64,000 bases of DNA from Shinisaurus crocodilurus (GCA_021292165.1 JAHFWL010000966.1:1-64000); one strand, 5' to 3'; positions 45,690-56,782 are shown, numbered from the stretch's first letter. Program-made: numbers and translations. The notes: generated by a model from the sequence alone, not told the origin.

Positions 45690-46720
45690 GCTCTCAGTAA
45701 TTAGGCATGAGAATTTTAATACAGTTGGGGATAATTTTAATCAATAGGGGAAATTGTTATAAGTTACAGGATATGATTAATGAATTTGGCATAATATCTC
45801 AGAAGCAGCTGGCAGATAACTTGGGAAGTTGGTTGCCCCCATGGTATCAATATTTTAAATTAGTTTTGAAAGATTCAAAAATAAGGGAACTTTGGCAGTT
45901 AACTTCTTTGGAAAAAAAATATTTTTCAAATAAATTTTGTTCAGTCTTTACAAAATTATTAGATCTTTGAAGAAAACAAAATAATCTTATAGGAAATTAT
46001 AGGAGAGAGTTTTGGGATCTCCCATTGATGAAAGGGTCTCGTCTGATTCAAAATATATAAGATCCCACTGATTTTATATATTCAGTGGGATTTATATATT
46101 CAGTGGGTCTTGTCTGATTCAAAATATATAAAGTCCCACTGATGGCAGACAGTTCTCTGCCACTGAGAACAGACAGTTCTCAGTTAGTAGCTCCTTGAAG
46201 GAACTTCCTTCAAGGATGGCATATGAGCCCACAAAGAATGGAAAGGAATTATAAAATGGATAGGTTTGGGTGCTGAAAACGTGGTAGAGTAGATGTTGAT
46301 TTATATCATATGTTATGGGAATGTGCTAATATACAAAGTTATTGGGCCTACTTTCCCAGATTATTAATCAGATAACATTTTGATTTACATTATATTTTGT
46401 CATTATTACTGAATCATATTCCAGGTGTTCAAGATATTGCTATGAAAAATCCTATTATAAACTTACTAATGGTAGCTAGAATTTTCTTGGCAAGATATTG
46501 GAAAAACCCATCCACTCCCTCTGTAAGAGAATAATTATTTAAAGCCTTAGAAATTGCATGTATGGATAACATGGTCTATAGCAGGAATAACATAGAAATG
46601 TGAACTGATCCCCCCCACCACCAAATGGTGTTTTTAAATTATATTTTGGAACAATTAAGTTGAGTTGGGCTAGATGTTTTTGTATTTAAAGATTACCTAC
46701 TGAAGATCTGGAAAATTGAA
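45690..46720 (+). mobile_element. L1-like LINE ORF2 C-terminal fragment
   Basis: Reads on the + strand approximately INRGNCYKLQDMINEFGIIS, then WYQYFKLVLKDSKIRELWQL. After stops it gives DLYHMLWECANIQSYWAYF and IINLLMVARIFLARYWKNP, typical of the C-terminal part of vertebrate L1 ORF2. Internal duplications ('tctgattcaaaatatataa') at 46035 and 46110 break it further. Confidence 0.65.
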
Positions 46721-46750
46721 AGTCAGCTGTTCTTTTCTGTTTGTAAAATT

Positions 46751-46810
46751 GGTGGTGGTGGTGGTGGTGGTGGTGATGATGATGATGATGATGAAGAAGA
46801 AGAAGAAGAA
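46751..46810. repeat. Compound (GGT)n(GAT)n(GAA)n microsatellite
   Basis: Three adjoining trinucleotide runs, each differing by one base from the next. Confidence 0.95.
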
Positions 46811-47112
46811 ATATTTAAAAAATCAACACAAAAGGCAGTTTGTACACAATATCTCACTATTCATTGATGCATTGAAGCCCCTTGCTGCCAACCACCCAAA
46901 TTGAGTGGGCATGCACAGGCAGTCTCCGCAGCTACCTCTCTCATAATGCCTTGCTGTGAGGCATCTGGAATTCAGTGACACTCGGATTATTTGACTAAAA
47001 GGCAGGGATTTGTGGTGTTGCCAGGATGGGTTTCAGTAAAATTGGAATTGAGTAAAAAAATAATCCATGAGCAGTGTTTTCATCTGGCAATACATGCCTG
47101 AATGGTGTAACC

Positions 47113-47248
47113 TAGGGGTGGGCAGAAAGTAGATCTTCAGGTGTTTTGGACTTCAGCTCCGAGCATTCCTGACCATTTGCCATGCTGGCAGGGGTTTCTG
47201 GGAGTTGAACTCCCAAACATCTGGAGATCTACCTTCTGCCCACCTCTG
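47113..47248. mobile_element. hAT (Buster-type) foldback MITE
   Basis: Starts TAGGGGTGGGC, ends GCCCACCTCTG, with arms around 'caggtgttttggacttcag' and 'actcccaaacatctggag'. Exact 8-bp duplication GTGTAACC at 47105-47112 and 47249-47256, with TA at its centre. Confidence 0.9.
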
Positions 47249-47259
47249 GTGTAACCCAT

Positions 47260-47820
47260 GCATGCATACTAAGACTCCTGCTCTCCAAAGTAGTGCTGCA
47301 GTGCTGGGAATGAGCTAAAAGTTCTCAAATGGGAAGGAGGGTAAAGGGACAGATTTTGCCCCCCTTTCTTTTTTTTGCCACCACTTCTACTTTTACAGCA
47401 GCAGCAATGGCAAAGAACTTGTCCCAATGGTTAGCTGGTGGTCACCATTTCCCCCACAGAAGCCATCTGTGAATATTTATACATCATGACATACGTTACT
47501 ATGGGACTTTTTGTGGGAGGGGCAGCATCTGCTGATGGCACCCGCCATATTTTTACCCCAGTAGACCCCATTTTGCTTTCATTTTGGATCCCACCAGAAA
47601 ACTGCTCCCCATTCCATACCATGCAAACGGGGAGGCAAAATGGGAGAGGGAGCAGGTCAGATCAGCCCTGTCCAGAGCACTATTTCACAAGTTGCCGGAT
47701 TTGCAGCTTCAAGGTGCATGTGTGTGGTTTCTTCCTAGTTACAATGCCAAGGGAGACCATGTAGTAGAAGACCAGGACTTTAAAAATTGTGGTGGTGAAG
47801 CACGATTGTGTTGTGAATAT
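47260..47820. other. BANK1: Intronic interval
   Basis: No recognised exon or element. Open frames across 47438-47764 show no family and no conserved splice context. Confidence 0.4.
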
Positions 47821-47821
47821 A

Positions 47822-47960
47822 AGATCATAAGAAGAGCCATGCTGGATCAGACTGAGGGTCCATCTAGTCCAGCATTCTATTCACACAGTGGTCAACCAGG
47901 AAACCCCAGGTAGGATATGAGTGCAATAGCACCATTATGGGAGCAGAGGTGAAACTTGTG
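47822..47960 (-). mobile_element. CR1/L3-like LINE 3' end
   Basis: 'agatcataagaagagccatg', 'ctggatcagactgagggtcc' and 'gtggtcaaccaggaaacccc' are the reverse complement of the ends at 43500 and 50960. Confidence 0.75.
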
Positions 47961-48598
47961 CTCAGATGCACACACTTCCCTGTGCAGATCCTCCATCCCT
48001 TCAACTCATCTACCACTATCAACCACAGAGCCATTACAAATGCACTTGTGTTTGCTCCAATACCTGACCTACTGGGGTGTGCCTGGTACCACCGCTGGAG
48101 CTGCCCTAGTCTCCTTTTCTGGGCCCCACCCACACCCCTGGTTCTTTGCAATGAAAAGTTAGCAATCCTATGTGCATGTCCTCTCATAACTGCACATTGT
48201 TCTCTGGGTTGTATAACTTAATCAGGAGGTAGTGACCGGTGGGATAGGCAAGAGGCTCAGATTAAATTGCCATTTGTTGCCTGGAAGCCTGTGGATTGTT
48301 ACTCCACTCTTGAAGAGCTCAGAACCAGGGCAACCTGCTGTATCTGTAGAACTGTGCAACTGGGTTTTGTGGCATTTCTGGACAGGAAGAAGAGGGCACG
48401 TGGCCTGGATATTGCTTAGGGTCAGGTCTACTTTTCGTGCATCTCCAGCATGGTGCTGTGACCAGGCCTGCTCCCTAGCTCTGTAAACCAGAGGGGAAAC
48501 TACACAAGCCACAAAAGGCTGCATAGGTAATGCAGCCCATTCTTGACTCTAGAATATGCCTTATTACATATGCAGCTTTTTGTGGCTTGTCTGGAGAG
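47961..48598. other. BANK1: Intronic interval
   Basis: No recognised exon or element. Confidence 0.4.
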
Positions 48599-48599
48599 T

Positions 48600-48960
48600 T
48601 TTTATTTATTATTTATTAAAAGCATTGTTAGCATTCAATATACTCAAATACAAAGTAACATTTAATATATATCAGCAGAGGCAAAAAATTAAAACTGCGG
48701 AAACAGAAGAATAAAACCAAACAAGATTTAATGGAGGCATTTTCCATGTCAAATGCTTGCTGTCAACATCTTGACCTGGCATTTAAAAACAGGCCGAAAA
48801 GGAGCCAATATGGAAATACGGTAGGTCCCAGAGGCTGGGACAACTGAAAGGGCTCTCTCTTGTGTACCTACCACCTAATGTATTTCAGGTGGAGGTGGGA
48901 TATTGAATAAGGCCTCACGCAAGGAACTCAACATGCAGACAGTGTAGGGATTGGGCCCAC
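48600..48960 (-). mobile_element. L2-like LINE 3' region, decayed
   Basis: TTTATT-rich tail followed by a degraded coding end ('gggacaactgaaagggctct'). Confidence 0.45.
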
Positions 48961-49346
48961 TCTTCCTACAGCGGAGGATCTGGGAACAGATTCAGAGGAA
49001 GAGGGGGAGGAGGAGGGGTTGGAAGGGTGGGAGAGGCACCTGGATCTCCAAGGCCAGGAGCCCTGGAGATAAACTCTTCAGGCAGGGAGGAACAATCGGT
49101 GTCAGATTCCGTGGGAAAGCAGTCTGAGTCTGAGCTCTCTGATCGGGAGGAAGGTGAATCAAGCATCACTAACCCTGGGTGAGATGTCAGCTAAGGAGGA
49201 GGGAACACAGCTGACAAATGTCAGGTATTCTAAGAGATTGGCTCTTAAGAATAAGGGATCGCCTTAGGGGTGTGGGTAGTTTGAGTCTGGAAGGGAGGAG
49301 AGGTCCCCAGTTTGGAATCAACTGCTCAACAACAGGGCAATCTCCC
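48961..49346 (-). other. Acidic Ser/Glu-rich open segment, possible retroelement leader
   Basis: On the minus strand 48966-49169 is open and reads SSRSESSDSDCFPTESDTDC followed by a proline-rich end. The sequence is purine-rich. It resembles leader or Gag-proximal sequence of LTR elements, but no diagnostic domain is present, so no assignment is made. Confidence 0.25.
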
Positions 49347-49354
49347 TTAATGGC

Positions 49355-50044
49355 CAGGGATGTTGAAGAGTCCTTGGTCTCGAGTCACGAGTCGAGTCAC
49401 GAGTCTTTGGACCCGAGTCTCGAGTCCGAGTCCTTGGTCCAAAATGGTGACTCATGAGTCCTGAGTCCCGAGTCACTCCCAAAGCTGACTCCATGAGTCC
49501 CTATTAAAATCCATGGGGGTTTTCCCCAACAAAATAAGGCTACTTCAGATGTGTGGCTTAAATAAATTCTAGGCACAAGTGTGCCTTTTTATTTCAAAAC
49601 TCTGCAACTGATTTTGGCAAGAACAGACCAGGCAGACAAACCCAAAATAACCAGGCAGGCAGAGGAGGCAGGGAAGCCCAAAGCAGGCAGGCAGAGGCCT
49701 TTGTCTTGGACAATTCAAACTGTGGAACTGGTTAAGAATAGACCAGGCAGGCAGAGAAGGTAAGGAACTCCAAACAGGCAGGCAGAGGCAGCCAAACCAA
49801 AAATGTCTGAAAGGTTGCATTAGGAAAATGATTTTAAAAAATAAACTTGGATTGATACTGCAACTAGGTCCAGACAGCACCTGCAGGTGGCATCAAGCAG
49901 GGATGTTGACGAGTCCTTGGTCTCGAGTCCCGAGTCGAGTCTCGAGTCCCATTAAAAATATTGGGACTCGAGTCCGAGTCAAGTCAGAGGGGGGACTCAA
50001 TCCGACTCATGAGTCGAGTCCTGGAGTCCGAGTCCCCATCCCTG
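49355..50044. mobile_element. hAT-like MITE with GAGTC pentamer arrays
   Basis: Starts CAGGGATG (49355) and ends CATCCCTG (50044), flanked by exact 8-bp duplications TTAATGGC (49347-49354 and 50045-50052). Near each end are arrays of the pentamer GAGTC/GACTC in both orientations (49369-49500, 49911-50035). The left terminal block is repeated at 49899 ('cagggatgttgacgagtcct'), so the element is composite or internally duplicated. The middle (49505-49895) holds 'agaccaggcaggcaga' repeats and no transposase. Confidence 0.88.
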
Positions 50045-50052
50045 TTAATGGC

Positions 50053-50178
50053 TATTTGTTGTGAGGATAAAATGGAGAGGAGGAGGAGGAGGAGGAGGAG
50101 GAGGATTATATAGCTGCCTTGGGTTCCTTGCAGGAAAAAAAGACGGGGTATAAAAATAATAAATAAATAAATTATTCT
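50053..50178 (+). mobile_element. MIR/CORE-like SINE 3' half
   Basis: 'tgttgtgaggataaaatgga', an expanded GGA run, 'ctgccttgggttccttgcag' and an (AAAT)n tail. It starts directly at the right flank of the GAGTC element. Confidence 0.75.
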
Positions 50179-50369
50179 AACTAAGCTTGTCGCCTTGTGA
50201 TTGACTCTGCTAATCACTTCCTTGTGATTTAGTACAGAGGCCAGTTTTCTAGGCTGGCCTCTGCACTAAAAAAGATTTTCAGTTAGAAGCCTGCATGTAG
50301 ATCTTCTTGGAAGGGGGAGGGGGAGTATGGCCCTGACAGATAGGTTCAAATGGGAGTTGATGGTCCTTC

Positions 50370-51030
50370 AGTTATCCTGGCCTTAAACCTTATTGGACTT
50401 TAAAGGTAAGAACTAGCACCTTAAATTGGGCTTAGAAACAAACCAGACGCCAATGAAGATGATTCAGTATTGGCTTCATCATATGATCTGGCTGGAGGAC
50501 CTGCCCTATGAGGAAATGTTACAATGTTCATGGATTTTTAGCTTAGAAGAAAAGGTGATCAAGATGGGACCTGACATAATTGTATAAAGGTATGCATGGT
50601 GTAGAGAAAGTAGATAGGGATATGTTTTTCTCCTTCTCAATAAAAGAACCAGGGTTAAAAGCTAAACAGTGGTAGATTCAGAACAGACAAAAGGAAGTAC
50701 AGTACTTCTTCACATAGCAAATAGTTTGCTTCCACAAAATGTTCTGATGGTCACCAGCTTGGATGGCTTTAAAAGGAAATTAGACAATTTCATGGAGAAT
50801 AGGGCTATCAGTGCCTACTAGTCATGATGGCTATGTGCTAACTCCAGAATTGGAGACAGTTTGTCTCTGTATACCAGGTTGCTGTGGAACATGAGTGGGA
50901 GGGTGCTATTGCACTCAGGTCCTGCTGTGGGCTTCGCATAGGCATCTGTTTGGCCACTGCTGGAACAGAATACTGGACTAGGTAGGCCTCTGGTCTGATC
51001 CAGCATAGCTCTTCTTGTGTTCTTAAGTAA
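50370..51030 (+). mobile_element. LINE fragments ending in a CR1/L3-like 3' end
   Basis: 50370-50475 resembles a minus-strand L2-like block. From about 50480 the + strand reads as a degraded CR1/L3 C-terminal region ('tagcttagaagaaaaggtg' = LSLEEK-like) and ends with 'ggcatctgtttggccactg', 'tctggtctgatccagcatag' and 'ctcttcttgtgttctta'. Confidence 0.65.
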
Positions 51031-51120
51031 ACCAAGCTTCCATTAATTCTAGCTATCATGTTGTGTATCAACTTGTTGCAAAAATGCTCTGAGTCCTTTC
51101 CCTAAAGAACTCAATTGCTC

Positions 51121-52090
51121 AGAAAAAGGGAAGCAGCCCACCCCAGTAGTGAGTTTTTCAAAGTTTTATTTCTGCGCAAAAAGGACCAGCTGGGGCGCGT
51201 GCCCAAATCAAAGCTGGACAAGGATCAGTGGGGCATACAAGCCTTCTTATACATTTTTACAGCCAGCGGTAAAAATCAAATACTTTCAGCCAGTGCTTTT
51301 TTTCTGGAGAAAAGGGTACCGGAACTCTTGAATTACATTTCCTCAGGAGTAGATGGCGATTAAATTGTAATCCAATTAATAGAAGAAAAGGTGCTGGAAC
51401 TCAGTTCTGGTGAGTTCCACCAGAAAAAAAGCCCTGCTAGTTTCAGCAAATCAAATACAACCATTAAACCGTGCCAACCAGTCAAATTCCATTCCTCCTT
51501 TATGACGACAACCAATCAGATGTGTTTCTCTGAACATGGCAAGTTTTAATCTTTAGTTAGATAGATGGCCACCTGGCCATCTTCTTGGCTTAAGATGTGG
51601 TTTCTCATGACCTCTTAGGTCACCTAAGATATCGGCCTTGCTACTTTGAGTGGTACATCTTATCACTCAAAGGGACCTTTCTCTCGCCTGTATTCTGGGA
51701 TTTGGCACCCAGGAATAGGCTTTTGGGACTAGATAACAACTTAAGGTGAAAACATGGCGGCTAAACATACAATTCAGCAAAGAATACAATACAATCAGAA
51801 CAGACCTTCAAGGTTCTCTGTCTGGAACAACAAAGCAGATAAACAAAGCAGGTGCAGTGGCACATGGTATGCGGGCAGAATCTAGGTCAACTAACAGGGT
51901 GCAAAACAGTTCATGAGGCTTCTGGACTTTTTGCCTTAACAAATACCTATTGACAGCAAGGTGGTCTTTCAGGGATCTTTGGCCTGTGTGAGGACTGTTC
52001 CCTAATGTCACTCTTGCTGGCCAGGGGATGCTGGGTCTTGCAGGACCTTTCTCTCTGTCTAAACATGCAGGGACTGGTTCTTCTGTCTAA
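51121..52090 (-). other. Possible LTR-like sequence, minus strand, with a nested MITE
   Basis: On the minus strand an AATAAA-containing motif ('gaaataaaactttg') lies near 51160 and the whole block has a distinct composition. No LTR ends were confirmed. A MITE at 51291-51436 sits inside. Confidence 0.25.
51291..51436. mobile_element. MITE with CAGTGCTTTTTTTCTGG ends
   Basis: Left CAGTGCTTTTTTTCTGG and right CCAGAAAAAAAGCCCTG are inverted repeats. TTTCAGC lies on both outer sides, offset by four bases on the right, so the duplication is imperfect or the end is not exact. Confidence 0.65.
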
Positions 52091-52860
52091 CTCAGACTTC
52101 TGTCATGCCAGGTTACTCTGGTCTTTTGGCATTTCAGACATGATACTGGGAATCTTTCTGCTGTGAGGCATGTGGCCTTTGTGTGTAAGGCAGGTGCCTT
52201 GTCTGTGTACCTATGTGAATGGGCAATGCCTCTCACACCTGGGGTCTTAAGGTGTTTTGGGTCTGGCTGGGTCATTATTAGAATGGATCTTAAGAGTCCA
52301 TTCTGTGGCTTTCTCTTAATTTTGCCTGGAGACTGCTCTTCTGCATTTTGCCCTTTGCCCTCTGCTTATATGAAATAGGCAGGCATTGTTCTTAGACCTT
52401 GGCATGAGGAACAACTGATAAGACAAAAGTAGCTTTCAGAGTTGCTTCTTTCATTTCTAAGAGGTACTTTTTCTGGGCGTTCGGCCAACTATACTGATAA
52501 CACATTTTTTGTAGGCAAGAGGCCAGAGGTATGTGTGTGCGCCTGTGTGTCTGACTGCCTGTTTTTAAAATGAGGTTTGTGTTTTCTTCTGATGCAAGCT
52601 ATGTACCTGGGTCTGTTTACACGTGAAAGTTAGGCAGGAGCCTTCTGTATATGCACCATGTTCATTTTTCTAACAAACTGAAGTTTCTAAACACTCTTCA
52701 AGGTCAGCCCCACAAAGAGTACGGTACATTTCCGTAATCCAATATGGATGTAGCAAAGGCATGTGTGACAATGGCCAGGTCTGACACTGATTTATACAAT
52801 CCAATACTTTAGACTTGACTTGGGGCACACGTGTCCCCCCCAAATTAGTCACCACTTTTC
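52091..52860. other. BANK1: Intronic interval
   Basis: No recognised exon or element. Confidence 0.4.
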
Positions 52861-52872
52861 TTTCTTCCTCAG

Positions 52873-52975
52873 AAATCTCCTTATTGTAAGGCTGTAATCA
52901 AATATATAAAGCCAGACTTGAACAGCCGGTCCTCTGAAATCACATACCATCAACCATTACATTGTAGTTCTCCAG
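52873..52975 (+). CDS. BANK1: Candidate BANK1 exon after the ankyrin region (probably exon 8)
   Basis: A 103-bp open segment with a strong acceptor (cttttctttcttcctcag|AAA) and donor (CCAG|gtaagg), entry phase 0 and exit phase 1. Entry phase fits the exit of the exon at 44067-44263. It reads KSPYCKAVIKYIKPDLNSRS, then SEITYHQPLHCSSP. Human BANK1 has a similarly placed, poorly conserved stretch (FSTYIPSTQNPAFHHESRKT as I recall); a weak likeness around YI-P and the HH/HQ region is all I see. Support is splice quality, phase and position rather than identity. It could be a chance open segment, or another exon could lie between. Confidence 0.55.
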
Positions 52976-53172
52976 GTAAGGAAAACTAGCTGATCTATGT
53001 CATCTCCTTTGGTTCATTTAAGATTGCAAAATGCTTTCCTTTCACTTGACTAATATAATGGATTGGAAATGGGAAAGCAGTCACTCTTTCCATGTGGCCT
53101 GGAGCCAAACTGAACAATTCTGCTTAACCTGCTTCCAGGAATTCTCCATTAGAGTTTTAAAGCTGGTCTTCA

Positions 53173-53229
53173 TGCATAATGCAAATTATTTTGAACCAAA
53201 TAATGCATAATGCAAATTATTTTGAACCA
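53173..53229 (+). repeat. 31-bp tandem duplication carrying two ATGCAAAT octamers
   Basis: A 26-27-bp block (TGCATAATGCAAATTATTTT then GAACCA) is repeated at 31-bp spacing. Each unit contains ATGCAAAT (53179-53186 and 53210-53217), the sequence bound by Oct-1/Oct-2. Position is 200 bp downstream of the candidate exon 8. Any regulatory role is inference. Confidence 0.85.
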
Positions 53230-53302
53230 GGCTGATTTTCATATAAATATCAATGCTCAACTTTTCTGATATGAAATAGGTCAAAATACACTTTTGTATT
53301 GT

Positions 53303-53475
53303 TTGTGGCTTACGCTGGCTCAGCTTGTCTGAGCGTGGAAAGCTAAGCAGGGTCAAGCCTGGTTGTTACTTGGATGGGAGACCCCTCCTCTAGTTTCCTG
53401 CATTGAGCAGGGGGTTGGACCCGATAGCCTTGTAGGCTCCTTCCAACTCTATGATCTATGAAATCTATGAAATCT
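53303..53475 (+). mobile_element. 5S rRNA-derived SINE with CR1-like tail, copy 5
   Basis: Intact head from 'tgtggcttacgctggctcag', 5S block, tail and two ATCTATGAA units. Confidence 0.9.
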
Positions 53476-53814
53476 AGTGATGCTGGCAGTCTCCCAAGCC
53501 ACACTGAAATAAACTTCAGCGACCCGGAAAACCCACCTCATAAAAAGAGGTGAGTTTTCCAAAATCCAAGTGGGAGAGAAATTCCTGGCTCTCCCGCACA
53601 GCCCACAATCTGCACCATCCTCTCCCACTGCCCAGATCCATCCCCACCATGTGAACATGCCCCATTCGCAACCCTGAATGCAAACACGAGCACAGTGGAC
53701 CACAGTGTTGGGGGATATCCCTTCCCCAAAGATACTATGAGCTTGCCCATAATTTGAAATCTTCCTCAGGAGCCTTGTTGTATGTGCTGCCGCCACCACC
53801 AAAAAAGGCTAGGC

Positions 53815-54125
53815 TAGAGGGTACCCAAGACAAGGCCTTTTCTGTAGCTGCAAGCCTGCAACTCAACTGTGGAACTCCCTTCCGAAGGTGATCAGGTTCT
53901 CTCCATTCCTAGGGACCTTTAGACATGCTGTAAAAACTGTCCTGTATCAACAGGCTCTTGATGAGTTTTTAAATTGTCTTTGGCCTGTTTTAAATAATGT
54001 TTTCTGTCTGTGTTTACTTGTTATGATTTTAGTGTATTTATTGTTCCAAATTGCACATACCGGTAGTTTTGAATGCTCTGGTAGGCAGAAAAGCAATTTA
54101 TAAATACCTTTAATAAATATTTTCC
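53815..54125 (+). mobile_element. L2-like LINE 3' end
   Basis: 'caactgtggaactcccttcc' (LWNSLP-like), 'agacatgctgtaaaaactgt' and tail 'ataaatacctttaataaata'. + strand, 5' truncated. Confidence 0.7.
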
Positions 54126-55150
54126 CAATAGGGCAAAACATATATGTACCACCTGTACTTGTGTGCTGAATCCTAAGCCTGCTTCCCAAATTCTTTTGAT
54201 TCCCTTCACCCCCTGTACCCTATCCCATGCTATTCTGGAGGGGCCCCTGACCCTCAGAAGTGGATTGGCAGTACAGGGAGCTGCAGGGGGAAAGGGGGGG
54301 CAGGAAAACTCTGCACATGCTTCTATGGGTCCAATCCTGTATGTTTTGCCTCATTGGGCAGCTTTGGTTTGGCAATTTCAACCAGGAGAATGGTGGGAGG
54401 AAAGGTTTAACCCCACCAGCACTGTGGGTTTGAATAGAATTGCCTCCCCTGGAACTGCATTTGCCATTTTAACCCCGCAGTACCCCAATACAAAGAGGAG
54501 ATATAATAATGGATCTCCCACAGTTTCAGGTAGCAGCAGCCTAAATATGCAAAGTTAGAGTTTGGAGTCAGATTTCTCTGTCGATATTCAAAACGTGAAA
54601 TGAATTTGCACCAAGATACTATAAATGGAGACTAATTTTTGTCCAGTGTTAAGAGTGATCCCAAGACAGAGGGACATATTTTAAAGGGTTACAGTAAATG
54701 GCAAGTGAGCTGGAAAAAAGTTCTAATCTCAGAGTTACCCTAGCAACCACCCCCAAAGAACAGCAAGATTCATCAAAGCTGCTTTTGCAGTTAGCTGTTA
54801 TTCACTAGAAGTAGTAGCATAAAGGAAACACTTGAGGAAGGTGGAAATAAGAGTGCTTACTACTTCCTTAAAGCTTATTTCTAAAGTTTGGAATGATCAT
54901 TGCTGTTCATTTTGGACTTCTTCTTTGCCAAGGCTGACAAAATTTAGAGTGCCCATAAAGATGCTATACAGTCCTTGATTTTAATGTCCATGAGAAGACA
55001 ATGTGGCTCCATCAGTTGTTCCAGGGTCTGCCTGTCTTGATTTTTCTTCAAAGCTTATTGCGTAATTTCAGTGTGGTATAAATTTAGGGCAATTAACGAG
55101 GTTGATAGCTAAATAAAATCCTATGTTCTCAGTGAACAACCGCAAGTACT
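54126..55150. other. BANK1: Intronic interval
   Basis: No recognised exon or element. Confidence 0.4.
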
Positions 55151-55194
55151 GGGCTTTATGTTTTAAGTTTTTATTCTGCCCTTATAGCAAGCTC

Positions 55195-55345
55195 AGAGTC
55201 TGTAAATCATCCCACCCCATTTAACATCACAACATTTCAGTGAGGAAGGTTATATTGAGAGACAGTGGCCACAGGGATTTGAACCCTGGACTTCCTGCTT
55301 GCAGTCCAACACTCTACCCACTCTACCCCACTGGCACTCAACTCC
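55195..55345 (-). mobile_element. tRNA-derived SINE, minus strand
   Basis: 'cacagggatttgaaccctgg' is the reverse complement of a tRNA B box, and 'cagtccaacactctaccca' the reverse complement of an A-box region. It resembles the head of the MIR-like SINE at 62019. It is not a functional tRNA gene because no cloverleaf arms pair. Confidence 0.65.
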
Positions 55346-56239
55346 CTGTATTTTTTGCCCATGTGGGACAAACAGCAGCTTGAGACAGGCAATTCTGATG
55401 AGGAAAACAACACAGAGGGGAAAGAGTTTAAGTTCCTCTTCCCCTGCTGCTGTTCCAATCAAATGCATTTCAGTGAAAAGAAAAATGTTGGGAGATACAA
55501 TCATGGAGCTACATACATATCAGCCACATACATACCATCTGGTCTGGCCCTTTTTCTCCCAGCTAGGCCATTGCCTGGGAAAGTTCACCATAAACAGTAG
55601 CATCATATCCTCCAACCATTCTCTGCGAATATATATACATATATAACACTTATATCTTGCTCTTCGTTCAGGAATCTGAGACTGAGAGGGGCTTTCATGC
55701 ATCTCCCAATCCCAAGCCAGGCTGAAACCTGCTGAACTTTATTTACTTTATGTATTTAAAACACACACACAGTTCATCATATCTGATATTTCAAGGTGGC
55801 ACATGGCATACAACAAATATAAGAAACACAAAAACAAGAAAACAGCAGATAAAACTTTAAAACAGGCAAGCAGAAGAATGGTATGGGGATAGGGAAATGA
55901 GAATCAGTGATAGACAGCCCAACAAATACAAAGCACCACTGAGCTCGTGCAAGAAGTATGGAAAAGAGGAGTCCCCCTTTTTTCTCTTTCATCTGTGTTT
56001 TTTTCTTTCTTAAAAAAATGTCCCAATGGGAAGGATGGTCACAATGGGAGGGAAAATATGCAGACCAGACCCAGGGCCGGAGTACTCCCCCCATTCTGGG
56101 ACATGTCAGGGAAGAGGAGTGCTTTGGACATGCTCTGACCTGCCCTTTTTGCCCTCTCCAGCATCACAGTGGACCTTTCCAAGGAGATGTCCACAGGAGG
56201 ACTTCCCTCTCTACCTGTGGAAAGAGAGAAAGAGATTTG

Positions 56240-56305
56240 CAAAATCCTATGGCCCTTGTGATGCCCTCCAAGGGACCATAGGATTGCACCCTAAAACATG
56301 CTGCA
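56240..56305. mobile_element. Right-end fragment of the 450-bp MITE family
   Basis: Ends 'ggaccataggattgcaccct' followed by AAA, the family's right terminus. The preceding 'gatgccctccaaggg' is also family-like. Confidence 0.5.
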
Positions 56306-56369
56306 TTTAATCTGTAACATCTGTTAAAATGCCTGGAGAAATAAAAATGTATTTTCCTAGCATCTAAAT

Positions 56370-56650
56370 GATAGAAATGTCGGTTCCAGGTGAACCTCTT
56401 TGAGGAGGGCATTCCATAACTGGAGTGCCACTGTGTGCTGAGAAAGCCCTCTCCCTTGTAGGTGGTCTTTATACCTCTGATGGAGGAGGTCCTTGGTAGA
56501 TGATTCTAGAGAACAAGCTGGCAGAAGTAGGCTCTTATTCAGGCATTTCAGTCCCAACCTGTTATCTTTAGCAGTGTGACAAGCATCATGGGTCCTCCAA
56601 CCATTCTCTACCAATGGGAAAATTTGTGTTGTCCCCCCCCCCCCCTTTGA
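56370..56650 (-). mobile_element. L2-like LINE fragment
   Basis: 'gagggcattccataactgga' and 'gagaaagccctctcccttgt' are a minus-strand coding end of the L2-like type. Confidence 0.55.
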
Positions 56651-56691
56651 GTGAAACTTGTGATGGTACAACCTGGGAATTCCTTCTTTAG

Positions 56692-56782
56692 GCTGCAATC
56701 CTAAACACACTTACTAGGGAGTAAGTCCCATTGAACACAGTGGGTCTTCTTTCTGAATAAACATGCTCAGGGTTGCACCATT
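56692..56782 (+). mobile_element. Short palindromic repeat, further copy
   Basis: 'ggctgcaatcctaaacacac', 'aagtcccattgaacacagtg' and 'acatgctcagggttgcacc'; the clearest full copy of the family at 21449 and 28888. Confidence 0.75.

Noticed and set aside
49369..50035. CRISPR-like short repeats
   Set aside because: The GAGTC units are 5 bp, unspaced and in both orientations, inside a vertebrate MITE.
55266..55336. tRNA gene on the minus strand
   Set aside because: B-box-like and A-box-like pieces only, no cloverleaf; SINE head.
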